Of a DNA stretch of 64,000 bases, positions 10,600-19,967 are shown in pieces (the first letter of the stretch is position 1; the number at the start of each line of letters is the position of its first letter). The notes beneath the pieces were generated by a model, which worked only from the letters and a program-made list of their open reading frames with translations, did not search any database and was not told the origin of the DNA. Origin of the DNA: Cladocopium goreaui. Taxonomy: Eukaryota > Sar > Dinophyceae > Suessiales > Symbiodiniaceae. The translations under genes and the position numbers were made by a program. The stretch is taken from NCBI GenBank assembly GCA_947184155.2, contig CAMXCT020000324.1, positions 93,501-157,500 of the forward strand, read 5' to 3'.

Positions 10600-11345
10600 T
10601 GAGCCTTGAGATGCTCATTTGCGTTGGAATCTTCAATCGTCGGAACAGTGAATTGAACTTTCTCATTGAACAGTTGGTGCAAGACTTCAGTGAATTGAAC
10701 TTTCTCATTTCTCTTTTGGTGCAAAACTTCCTTGCATTTAGCTATCACATTGATCTTTCACATTGAACTTTTAGGGCAAAACTTCAACACGTTGAACTTT
10801 TGCATTGAACTTTTGGATTGAACTATTGAACTTTTGTTGATGCAAAACTTCAATGCATTGAACTTTTGCATTGAACTTTTGATGCAAAAGTTCAATGCAT
10901 TGAACTTTTGAACTTTTGATTAACAATTTTTTTGATTAAAAGTTCAATGCATTGAACTTTTGCATTGAACTTTTGATTAAAAGTTCAATGCATTGAACTT
11001 TTGCATTGAACTTTTGAAAACAATGCATTGAACTTTTGCATTGAACAGATGAAACTTCAGTGCATTGAACTTTTGCATTGAACTTTTACATTGAACTTTT
11101 GATTCAAAACTTCAGCACATTGAACTTTTGCATTGAACTTTTACATTGAACTTTTGACTCAAAACTTCAGCACATTGAACTTTTGCATTGAAGTTATGGT
11201 GCAAAAGTTCAACGCATTGAACTTGTGCATTGAACTGTCTGAGCAAAACTTCAATATAATGATCTTTCACATCGACCTTTTCACATTGAACTTTTGTTCC
11301 CAAACTTCAATGCATTGAACGTTGGTGCATTCGGTTACTTATTCC
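10600..11345. repeat. TTGAACTTTTGCA-type degenerate minisatellite with palindromes
   Basis: The words GCATTGAACTTTT and AAAACTTCA alternate throughout. Perfect palindromes built from AAAAGTTCAATGCA and its complement occur at 10885-10910 (26 bp), 10938-10961 and 10979-11002 (24 bp each). No coding potential. Confidence 0.92.
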
Positions 11346-11590
11346 AGTGAACTTTTGCGCATTGGATTTGTTGTCCAACTTTGGGATTGGAGATTCGTCA
11401 CAGCTAATTGATTCTGCAGGATGCTAAGAGCGTTTATGTGGACTGCCTTTGAGCCAACTCCACATCAGTCAAAGCAAGTTGGCCTTCATCTTGAAAGGAT
11501 TGCTGGCAACATATATATTAATTCTTTCCGACTGCTGACATGCTGAGAAAATAATTCCTGACGCCTACGCCTTTCAGCAAGTGAAAAAAG
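11346..11590. other. Short unique spacer
   Basis: Unique sequence between two repeat blocks. No gene or motif recognised. Confidence 0.5.
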
Positions 11591-12670
11591 GGCTGCATTC
11601 TGTTGGATACGAGCTGCAGCATGGAATGAAAAGGATCAACCCTAAACCCTAAACATTAGGGCACCAGAAAAAACGGCAGCATTCTGTTGGATGGGAGCTG
11701 CAACTGAGATTGAAAAGGAAGAACCCTAAACCCTAAACCCTAAAACCCTAAACCCTAAACCCTAAACCCTAAAACCCTAAACCCTAAACCCAAAAACCCT
11801 AAACCTTAGGGCATCAGAAAAAACGGCAGCATTCTGTTGGATGGGAGCTGCAACGGAGATTGAAAAGGAAGAACCCTAAACCCTAAACCCTAAAACCCTG
11901 AACCCTAAACCCTAAACCCTAAAACCCTAAACCCAAAAACCCTAAACCTTAGGGCATCAGAAAAAACGGCAGCATTCTGTTGGATACGAGCTGCAACAGA
12001 GATTGAAAAGGAAGAACCCTAAACCCTAAACATATATATCATATACATATATATCATATGTATATTTAAACCTTAATACCCCTGTTGCCCCTCCTGGGCA
12101 TGCTTTAGCCCCTGGGTACTCCCCAAGCTTTCCCCCAAGCTTCCCCCTTTGTCTAGCCTTGCTTTAGTCCAGCCTTGCTTTAGCCCAACCTTGGATCCCC
12201 AAACCCTGAACCCTTCAAACCCTGAACCCTCCAAACCTTGAACCTTCCAAACAAGGAACCTCCCGAACCACCATTTCAATCTTCCAGGGAACTCCCTAAA
12301 ACCAACATTTCCAGCTTCTGGAAGACATTCTGAAAGCAATTCAAATGTGAGGGGAGCCGAAGGGCTGGTGGGGTAAACCCAAGGAAGGTATATCTCTGTC
12401 AAACAGAGTCTTTGACCCTAAAACCCTAAACCCTAAACTCTAAAACCCTAAACCCAAAAACCCTAAACCTTAGGGCATCAGAAAAAACTGCAGCATTCTG
12501 TTGGATACGAGCTGCAACGGAGATTGAAAAGGCAACCCTAAACGCTAAACATAAGGGTACCAGAAAAAAGAGCAGCATTCTGTTGGATAGGAGCTGCAAC
12601 GGAGAGTGAAAAGGAACAACCCTAAACCCAAAACCTCAGGGCACCAGAAAAAAGGGCAGCATTCTGTCGG
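11590..12670. repeat. Interstitial telomere-like (CCCTAAA) composite repeat
   Basis: Blocks of CCCTAAA/CCCTAAAA (11641-11660, 11713-11810, 11874-11953, 12014-12033, 12416-12470, plus traces near 12534 and 12617) alternate with a 60-70 bp element containing CAGAAAAAACGGCAGC and TTCTGTTGGA, ending GAAAAGGAAGAACC. The element recurs with spacings of roughly 143-150 bp in the densest part. A 350-bp unrelated segment (about 12034-12415) interrupts it. TTTAGGG is the plant-type telomere unit also reported in dinoflagellates. This is an internal tract with genes on both sides, not a chromosome end. Confidence 0.93.
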
Positions 12671-12937
12671 AAACTTAATTAACCTTAACTTCACCCGAAT
12701 TGACCGAAAACCATGATCCCGAAAACCCTGATACCCTTAATCTTAACATTCCCTTAATTTACCGTAAACCCTGATCCCGAACCTCAAGCCCAGAAAGGCA
12801 TGTCCTCTTTGCCCAGATATTTGCACGAATAATTTTGGTTCGAGAACACGTTCGGTTCCTTGATCATTGCCATTGCGTTCTTGCATCCGTGGCTCCGATT
12901 CTGAACTGGTTGCGCCCTGGAATTGGGAGCTTTTATC
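12671..12937. other. Spacer with decayed CCCTGATCCCGAA words
   Basis: Contains short ACCCTGATCCCGAAAAC-like words that may be decayed telomere-like repeats, then unique sequence. No gene supported. Confidence 0.45.
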
Positions 12938-12979
12938 ATGGATACAAGAGGCAAACGGAATCAACCAGTACAGTATGTA

Positions 12980-13170
12980 CCTGCAGCAGGTCCGCAGAAA
13001 GGACCGAAAAAAAGGCATTCTACAGAAGGGAACACACCTGCAGCAGGTCCGCAGAAAGGACCGCCAAAAAGGCATTCTACAGAAGGGAACACACCTGCAG
13101 CAGGTGAGCAGAAAGGACCGCCCAAAAGGCATTCTTAAGAAGGGAACACACCTGCAGCAGGTCCGCAGAA
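12980..13170. repeat. 57-bp tandem repeat, four units, possibly coding
   Basis: Units start at about 12981, 13038, 13095 and 13152 with CTGCAGCAGGTCCGCAGAAA (GTGAGC replaces GTCCGC in unit 3). 57 is a multiple of three, and all three plus frames are open over most of the array. The frame starting at ATG 12938 gives a 19-residue repeat PAAGPQKGPPKRHSTEGNT, which looks protein-like but ends at TAA (13136-13138), where unit 3 has TTCTTAAG in place of TTCTACAG. It may be a 5' exon of the gene at 13261, but no frame leads cleanly into it. Confidence 0.8.
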
Positions 13171-13260
13171 ACCCAAAAAAAAACAAGAAAAAACAGAAAC
13201 ACCCAGAGAAACGCAAAGTGGAACCATTTACGAGTGGATCAGCATCAACGAAGGATTGGC

Positions 13261-14795
13261 ATGGAGCACTATAAGAAGCCAGCCTGGCTGGATAAGACGG
13301 ATGCTTTGGATCTCTCGGAATACGAAAAGCATTTCCAGTCTTTGAACCAAGGACAGCTTTGTTCGTCGATTGTGTTATTCCTCAGTGTATTGTTCTCCGT
13401 CATTCATTCCTGGAAACCGGATCGTTCGTTTCGGAATTACTGCCCAATGAACACATCGCCTGCCAGAGCCCTCTGTTTTCTCAATACGCTTCGCTTGACT
13501 GAAAAAGAAAGGAAGGGAATGGAGAAGGCTCTGCAGCAAGATGTTGCTTATGGTGCTTTGACTGCAATTAACCAGAGCGAAGAATCCAAGAAAAATCTTC
13601 CAGCGGAACCAGAAGACAGTGCGGCCAAAAAGGAGAAGAACAACCTCAATAGGAGGCCCCTGGAGGAGATAGTGCCCATTATGCACGGTACTTTCAAGAA
13701 GATGCTGTTCAAGTTTGTGACTCAGCAATGGAGCGCAGTTCTACGTGATGAGAACTGGAATGGTTGGGATGAGTTCAAAGAGTACTTTGGGTCGATGCAC
13801 TTCATGGCCATTGCTGGGGTTGGAAGAAAAAAGACATTCAATATGAAGCATGGGATGAGTTGAAGGATTTCGTAGAGTCGGATCCGTGTTGCGAGGACTT
13901 GAGAGCTAAGACATACTCTCCTGAAGAGCTCGACGAAGCCCAAGCTAGATTGATTGCCTACGTCAGGAAGGGGGAGGCGGAGGAGCCACAAACGCAATCT
14001 TCTTCTTGGAAGTCAGCTCCTATTTCAACAGAGCCACCAGGTTCTGCTTCGAATGAGGCAGCTAGAGAAGAGACACCTCCTGATGCAGAAACAACGGTGA
14101 TAAATCAAGCGATGGCCGACATTAACTTGTGGAAAGAGGAGCAAAAAGTAAATGAAATCAATGAAGCGATGAAGCTTTTGGAAAATGCAAAATGGCTCAT
14201 GAAGGCGCCACATGATCACAAGAATGACTTCGATGCATTGATTGAGATGTCCAGGAAATTCCAATCATCAAACAATCTCAAAGATATTCATGAACTTCGT
14301 CAAACAGCTTCCTCGTGGCCAACAAGTTTGAGAGCCTACGCAATCCTGCCATTTCTTGCTCTTCAAAAATTGGAAAAGGATAGCAAAATGCCAATGATCA
14401 TTCACAACCTTTCTGATCGTGGTATTCGCAAGCAGGCAGGAGAATGCGACTATCATGATCCCGGCAATGTGGCACTGGATTTCAGTTATTTTGTACTGCA
14501 GCTTTGGAATTTTGTGCTACCAACGAAACATTCTTCGGCCAATCAGGTCGCTTGGCGCCCCTACGGCGACACCAAAGAACGATCCGGCATTGGGGCTATG
14601 AACCGCAGAGGCAATATGATCGAAGCCTTGCTGTCGAATGCCATGTACAACATGAAAAAAGAGAAGCAAAGACAGGAGAATGCCGGTCAAGAAAAGTCTA
14701 GGTGGAATGCTGGCAGAGAAGGACGTGGGAAATCTGGTCGAAAAGTGCTACCAGAGCGTGGTGCTGGACAGGCAAAACAGCACCGATCTGGATAG
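13261..14795 (+). CDS. Large protein of unknown function, frame broken at an A6 run
   Basis: The frame from ATG 13261 (MEHYKKPAWLDKTDALDL) runs to TGA at 13861-13863. The next frame runs on to TAG at 14795. An extra base in the A6 run at 13827-13832 joins the two and gives 1536 bases (511 aa). Around the junction a motif appears twice: ENWNGWDEFKEYF and QYEAWDELKDF. The middle is Glu/Ser/Pro-rich and probably disordered (PPGSASNEAAREETPPDAE). Next comes a helical domain (EINEAMKLLENAKWLMKAP), then a region with AYAILPFLALQKLE and VALDFSYFVLQLWNFVLP, and a basic Gln/Lys/Arg C-terminus. A short intron around 13340-13480 is possible because that stretch is hydrophobic and unlike its surroundings. 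No family was recognised. The 3' flank resembles that of the gene at 17376. Confidence 0.55.
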
Positions 14796-15172
14796 TGAGC
14801 GGGTTCCCATAGGTCGATTTGGCTGCCTGTTTTGGAGATGTTAACTCTATATATCTCCCGCCTGGCATATGTACCATATACCAGCGACAAGAGCTGCCTG
14901 GAAAAAACGCTGACGTTCGATCTGCATTGGTAGTTTCTTGTTGCATTGGAGGTCACATATATTCAAAGATCTCATCCCCTTTAACCCTGGAATATTTGGG
15001 GGTGGGTAAGGCAAGAATATTCTGAGAAATATTTCACCTGACCATGTGAAATATATCCACACCACGTGCTTTTTTGGCTTCGAAAAAACTTGGGGATTGT
15101 CCTCCGGATGCCACATTTTAGCCCAGAGATGGTACGACACACCCTTTCATTTTGCGTAAAACGAGCGCGCGT
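14796..15172. other. 3' flank and spacer; shared motif at about 14818-14883
   Basis: Carries CTGCCTGTTTTGGAGAT, a TATATA stretch, TCCCGCCTGG and TGTACCATATACCAG in that order. The same series follows the gene at 17376. The rest is AT-rich spacer up to the second satellite array. Confidence 0.6.
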
Positions 15173-17226
15173 CTGATTTTGATTCAATACTTGGGGGAAA
15201 AACTCGACGCCTTCCTGATGAAGACTGCTACAGCCATCAGGTAAAGCTGCTACCAGCTGGGCGTTGAACATTTCTTTTGTCCAGATCCTTGCAAATTTTG
15301 GTTCAGTACTTGGGGGAAAAAACTCGACGCCTTCCTGATGAAGACTGCTACAGCCATCAGGTAAAGCTGCTACCAGCTGGGCGTTGAACATTTCTTTGTC
15401 CAGATCCTTTCAAATTTTGATGAAGACTGCACAGCCATCAGGTAAAGCTGCTACCAGCTGGGCGTTGAACATTTCTTTTGTCCAGATCCTTTCAAATTTT
15501 GATTCGCCTTCCTGATGAAGACTGCAACAGCCATCAGGTAAAGCTGCTACCAGCTGGGCGTTGAACATTTCTTTTGTCCAGATCCTTGCAAATTTTGGTT
15601 CAGTACTTGGGGGAAAAAACTCGACGCCTTCCTGATGAAGACTGCTACAGCCATCAGGTAAAGCTGCTACCAGCTGGGCGTTGAACATTTCTTTTGTCCA
15701 GATCCTTGCAAATTTTAACATCAGTCCAGATCCTTGCAAATTTTGGTTCAGTACTTGGGGAAAAACTCGACGCCTTCCTGATGAAGACTGCTACAGCCAT
15801 CGGGTAAAGCTGCTACCAGCTGGGCGTTGAACATTTCTTTTGTCCAGATCTTTGCAAATTTTGGTTCAGTACTTGGGGGAAAAAACTCGACGCCTTCCTG
15901 ATGAAGACTGCTACAGCCATCAGGTAAAGCTGCTACCAGCTGGGCGTTGAACATTTCTTTTGTCCAGATCCTTGCAAATTTTGGTTCAGTACTTGGGGGA
16001 AAAAACTCGACGCCTTCCTGATGAAGACTGCTACAGCCATCAGGTAAAGCTGCTACCAGCTGGGCGTTGAACATTTCTTTTGTCCAGATCCTTGCAAATT
16101 TTGATTCAGTACTTGGGGGAAAAAACTCGACGCCTTCCTGATGAAGACTGCTACAGCCATCAGGTAAAGCTGCTACCAGCTGGGCGTTGAACATTTCAGT
16201 GTCACCAAAACTGGTTTTGTCCAAATCTTTGCAAATTTTGATTCAATACTTGGGGGGAAAAATCGACGCCTTCCTGATGAAGACTGCTACAGCCATCAGG
16301 TAAAGCTGCTACCAGCTGGTTCTTTTGTCCAGATCCTTGCAAATTTTGGTTCAGTACTTGGGGGAAAAAACTCGACGCCTTCCTGATGAAGACTGCTACA
16401 GCCATCAGGTAAAGCTGCTACCAGCTGGGCGTTGAGCATTTCTTTTGTCCAGATCCTTGCAAATTTTGGTTCGGTACTTGGGGGAAAAAACTCGACGCCT
16501 TCCTGATGAAGACTGCTACAGCCATCGGGTAAAGCTGCTACCAGCTGGGCGTTGAACATTTCAGTGTCACCAAAACTGGTTTTGTCCAAATCTTTGCAAA
16601 TTTTGGTTCAGTACTTGGGGAAAAACTCGACGCCTTCCTGATGAAGACTGCTACAGCCATCAGGTAAAGCTGCTACCAGCTGGGCGTTGAACATTTCAGT
16701 GTCACCAAAAGTGGTTGTGTCCAGATCTTTGCAAGTTTTGGTTCAGTACTTGGGGAAAAAAACTCGACGCCTTCCTGATGAAGACTGCTACAGCCATCAG
16801 GTCAAGCTGCTACCAGCTGGGCGTTGAACATTTCAGTGTCACCAAAACTGGTTTTGTCCAAATCTTTGCAAATTTTGGTTCAGTACTTGGGGAAAAAACT
16901 CGACGCCTTCCTGATGAAGACTGCTACAGCCATCAGGTAAAGCTGCTACCAGCTGGGCGTTGAACATTTCAGTGTCACCAAAAGTGGTTGTGTCCAGATC
17001 TTTGCAAGTTTTGGTTCAGTACTTGGGGAAAAAAACTCGACGCCTTATTCCTGATGAAGACTGCTACAGCCATCAGGTAAAGCTGCTACCAGCTGGGCGT
17101 TGAACATTTCTTTTGTCCAGATCCTTGCAAATTTTGGTTCAGTACTTGGGGAAAAAAACTCGACGCCTTCCTGATGAAGACTGCTACAGCCATCAGGTAA
17201 AGCTGCTACCAGCTGGGAGTTGAAAT
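15173..17226. repeat. 120-137 bp satellite array 2 (about 17 units)
   Basis: Same satellite as at 1-1737. Exact 120-bp periodicity is visible from 15841 to 16140. Two truncated units lie near 15412-15510. The block 16014-16991 matches 440-1417 at a constant offset of 15574, down to unit-specific variants (for example GCGTTGAGCATTTC and CATCGGGTAAAG). The last unit breaks off at GCTGGGAGTTGAAATG, shortly before the gene at 17376. Confidence 0.97.
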
Positions 17227-17375
17227 GTTTGCTGAGTTTAGGTGAAGTATTTTTTGATATGAAAGCATCGAAAGCTTTGGTGGGAGGTTCAGGAGGCCTT
17301 TGATAGTGCGAAGAGTTTGGTGGCTACTTTATGCATGCTTTCTGCGTCTGCAGTTCAGTTTTCTGTTCAAAAAAA

Positions 17376-17898
17376 ATGCCCAAACGCACCGCTGGAGACG
17401 CCATGCTGCCCAACTCTGACCAGATGGAACGATTGATGGCAGATTCCTACGGAAGTTGTTTTGTCAACGCTCAATCAGCATCAGCAGATCCATCGGCATC
17501 TGTAGGTGACTCGGCAACTGCAGTTGAGTCGGCACATGCAACTGAGTCGGCACCTGCAATTGAGCCAACACCTGGAAATGAATCAACGCCTGCGACAGGA
17601 GAACCGGGCCGCTTTTCATTCAAGGCCGTTCATACCTTCCAATTCCAGCTTGTCACCGACCGTCACCGTGAACATGAACCAACCCTTCTCGTCAGCATGG
17701 GGAAACCAAGCACGGTGGCTTGGTCTGCAGGCCTTCTTCTACAGTGTTACACAAGACCATGCGATGGCAAGACAGCAGGCAGAGTATTGGCGATGGTATT
17801 ACGAGAATGCAAATGATGGGCAGCTCATTGCAGATCTGACTGCTGATTCTGGACATGGGAATCGTTCGTTCGAGGACATGGAAGATGTTAAAAGCTGA
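17376..17898 (+). CDS. Small Ala/Ser/Thr/Pro-rich protein, frame broken near 17604
   Basis: ATG at 17376 (AAAAAAATGCCC) opens MPKRTAGDAMLPNSDQ. A low-complexity repeat of the type (A/T)(T/V)ESAPAIEPTP follows. Near 17600-17612 the frame must move by one: downstream, another frame continues as VNMNQPFSSAWGNQARWLGL, an aromatic-rich segment (AEYWRWYYENAN), and an acidic end before TGA. Removing one base gives 522 bases (173 aa); a CC in GAACCGGG is a plausible extra base. No known domain. It sits directly downstream of satellite array 2, in the same relative place as gene A after array 1, though the two proteins are not similar. Confidence 0.5.
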
Positions 17899-18287
17899 GA
17901 CGCCATCTGCAGCTCAGAAATTCGTCATTTCTGCAGATCCGACTGCCTGTTTTGAGATCATCTACCGTGATGTGATTTGTTAATATATAGCTGTTGTGGA
18001 GTTGATTTCCCGCCGGGAGTGTACCATATGCCAGATGTACCGTGGAGTAGATTTCTTCCGATGGTTAAAATAGCTACGAGATGCTGCCAGAGTGTTTTCC
18101 AGTCCAGCGTATCAACATGCATTGAATGAACGCTTTCCTGATGTTGCCAGCTGGTCACAAGAAATTTTACGGTCATTCCTTCATAGTTCATACTTCACAA
18201 TTTTTGTCATGAGCATTGCCTATAATCTTTACGCTGCTCAGCTGGCTTGGCTCTCAACTTCCACATGGTAGATAAGCAGCTGCAGCT
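17899..18287. other. Spacer with the shared 3'-flank motif
   Basis: At about 17942-18035 the series CTGCCTGTTTTGAGAT, TTAATATATAG, TCCCGCCGGG and TGTACCATATGCCAG repeats the order seen downstream of the gene ending at 14795. No gene supported. Confidence 0.6.
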
Positions 18288-18785
18288 ATGACCAATCGAC
18301 ATGCCAGAAGCAGATCACCTCCTGTGCCCACAGAACGTGTGCCCAAAGAGCAACTTCCTCCTTTTCGTCCAGTGATTCTCATGGTAGATATGATGCCTCT
18401 GAAATCCTTACATGAAATCAATGAGGATCGCTTCAAACCTCTTGTGAGTGTTATTGCCAGTCATATCGACGATGAGGAGATGAAACGTGCATTTTCTTAC
18501 TCCAAATTCATTCCTCCAGATCGCTTGGACGTAGTCACTGTCCGTGACGTCACAAAGAAAGTTTGCAAAAGATTCTTCGCTCATTTCAACGTCAAGCTGA
18601 TCCAAGAAGAAGTTGAACTACATATTGATGATGCTTTCGGTCGACGTGAGCTTCTGCCTCAGTGGACTATCCTGGAGGTACTGCGAGGAAAGCAACCCGG
18701 ATGGGAGAGGATTCCTGATGGTGTGGAAAGCGCGCACACACTGCGCGTCACGTGTCATCGAGGTAGGTTCCTCAATGATCAATGA
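18288..18785 (+). CDS. Paralogue family gene D (RPV-x3-VD domain protein, function unknown)
   Basis: 165 residues from ATG (CAGCTATGACC). A short Arg/Ser/Pro leader (HARSRSPPVPTERV) matches the leader of gene B. The domain follows: RPVILMVDMMPL, RFKPLVSV, FSYSKFIPPDRL, VTVRDVTKKVCKRFF, a VELHIDD strand, LEVLRGKQPGW, and the terminal LRVTC. It is the least decorated copy and the best template for a family profile. Intact single exon. It lies 14 kb from A-C with many unrelated genes between, so the family is dispersed as well as tandem. Function unknown. Confidence 0.78.
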   Translation: MTNRHARSRSPPVPTERVPKEQLPPFRPVILMVDMMPLKSLHEINEDRFKPLVSVIASHIDDEEMKRAFSYSKFIPPDRLDVVTVRDVTKKVCKRFFAHFNVKLIQEEVELHIDDAFGRRELLPQWTILEVLRGKQPGWERIPDGVESAHTLRVTCHRGRFLNDQ

Positions 18786-18977
18786 ACAATTGGAACACTT
18801 GTTTTCACGAGAATGAAACAGACAGAACCTCTCCGAACGAAAAAGTTTAGCCGCTTGGCTTAGCCGCTTCCTTGATCAGCACTGATTGTGACTCTTTCAA
18901 TCTGTTTGCTTTGGGCACATATATCTGATATCTGATATATGATATATTTGTTGTTTGTAAATAAATATATGTATATA
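18786..18977. other. AT-rich spacer
   Basis: Contains TATATA/ATATCTGATATATG runs. No gene. Confidence 0.5.
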
Positions 18978-19098
18978 TAACGAAATAAATCCTGCTTTGA
19001 CCTCCTGCATGCAGCAAGAGGATCTCATGGGCAAGATCAAACAATTAATGATTAAGTGCGTTCAGTCGGCCAAACCGATCACAGCTGTGCACAAGGCC
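18978..19098 (+). pseudogene. 121-bp copy of the last exon of the transposase-like gene
   Basis: Matches 27033-27153 at a constant offset of 8055 with one difference (ATTAAGTG versus ATCAAGTG). The source exon encodes LMGKIKQLMIKCVQ. The copy is cut from its exon on both sides. The following bases (to about 19215) are open in the same frame but unrelated. It lies in the upstream flank of the zinc-ribbon gene. Confidence 0.9.
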
Positions 19099-19236
19099 TA
19101 TTATATTTTGATATATTTTGTGTGTGCGTGCACTAATGCATGGTGCCTTTTGGACAATGCCTCCATTCAGCAGCTCAAAATGGCCATGGACACGTTCTTA
19201 CGGTCTGAATTTTAGTGTTCAAGCAGCGATCTACCT

Positions 19237-19255
19237 CGATAGATAGATAACATAG
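19237..19255 (+). promoter_or_regulatory. Shared 5' element upstream of the zinc-ribbon gene
   Basis: CGATAGATAGATAACATAG, 12 bases before the ATG. 18 of 19 bases are identical to the element before the next gene (19942-19960). It ends in AG, so it could include the spliced-leader acceptor; a promoter element is the alternative. Confidence 0.45.
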
Positions 19256-19267
19256 CTTTGAGTTGCC

Positions 19268-19672
19268 ATGGCAGATGTGACAGAGATGTCTCTTCGAAAT
19301 CGAGGCCTCGCCTTTGGCCAAGGTGGATATCCTAGGCATCAGTTTTCGGATTACTACTACATTTTATGTGCCAATTGCCAATATTCTCAATCACCCCAGT
19401 GGATGTGGTCGAACGTGGCATGGGAAACGCCGACTTCCTGCCGGGAATGCGGACTTGCTTTCGCTGAATCATTCAAGAGAAATGGTATGAAGTTGTGGAC
19501 AGAGGAACTTGAGCTCCAGCGCCGCATCTTGGATTTGAGAAAATTACTTTCTGAGCTACGATTAGAACTTCAGGAGATGGAATGCAGAATGATGACCTTG
19601 AGAAGCTGTTACCATGGAATAGAAGAAACCATCGTAGGGTTGGAGAACCTTCGACAGCGATTCAATGTCTGA
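19268..19672 (+). CDS. Zinc-ribbon plus coiled-coil protein, 134 aa
   Basis: Strong start context (GCCATGG). Residues about 35-66 contain C-x2-C (CANC) and a second C-x2-C (CREC), a probable single zinc-binding ribbon. The second half is a heptad-rich helix (ELELQRRILDLRKLLSELRLELQEME), predicted to form a coiled coil, with a short second helix at the end. An Arg/Gly-rich N-terminus precedes the ribbon. The layout (zinc ribbon then dimerising coil) is common in nucleic-acid or adaptor proteins, but no named family is evident. Intact frame and single exon. Confidence 0.7.
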   Translation: MADVTEMSLRNRGLAFGQGGYPRHQFSDYYYILCANCQYSQSPQWMWSNVAWETPTSCRECGLAFAESFKRNGMKLWTEELELQRRILDLRKLLSELRLELQEMECRMMTLRSCYHGIEETIVGLENLRQRFNV

Positions 19673-19941
19673 GAGAGTTAGTCCGAAAGCTTTTGGTGGA
19701 AGCCATGTCATAAATTCTGTGAGAGCCGAGCTTTAGGTGAAAATAAAAGCTGTCGCGTTGCGTCTCGAGATTATTTGTGGACCTGCTTTGCATTTCACAC
19801 ACATTTTTTCACAAGGCACCTGATCCTGAAAGGAAATTTAAATTACCGATGCAAAGGTCAAAACTCAGTGGCATGCAATGAACTTGAAAAATGTGGAGAT
19901 TCTTACTGCTCAATTTTGATAGCTTAGAGCTCTTGGAGACC

Positions 19942-19960
19942 GATAGATATATAACATAGT
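19942..19960 (+). promoter_or_regulatory. Shared 5' element upstream of the gene at 19968
   Basis: CGATAGATATATAACATAG, 7 bases before the ATG. Near-identical to 19237-19255. See that entry for interpretation. Confidence 0.45.
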
Positions 19961-19967
19961 TGTCGCC

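Noticed and set aside
11640-12660. Chromosome end
   Set aside because: Telomere-like blocks are short, interrupted and have genes on both sides.
12743-13216. Minus-strand 157-aa Cys/Arg/Phe-rich protein
   Set aside because: It is the complement of the 57-bp array; repeat-derived.
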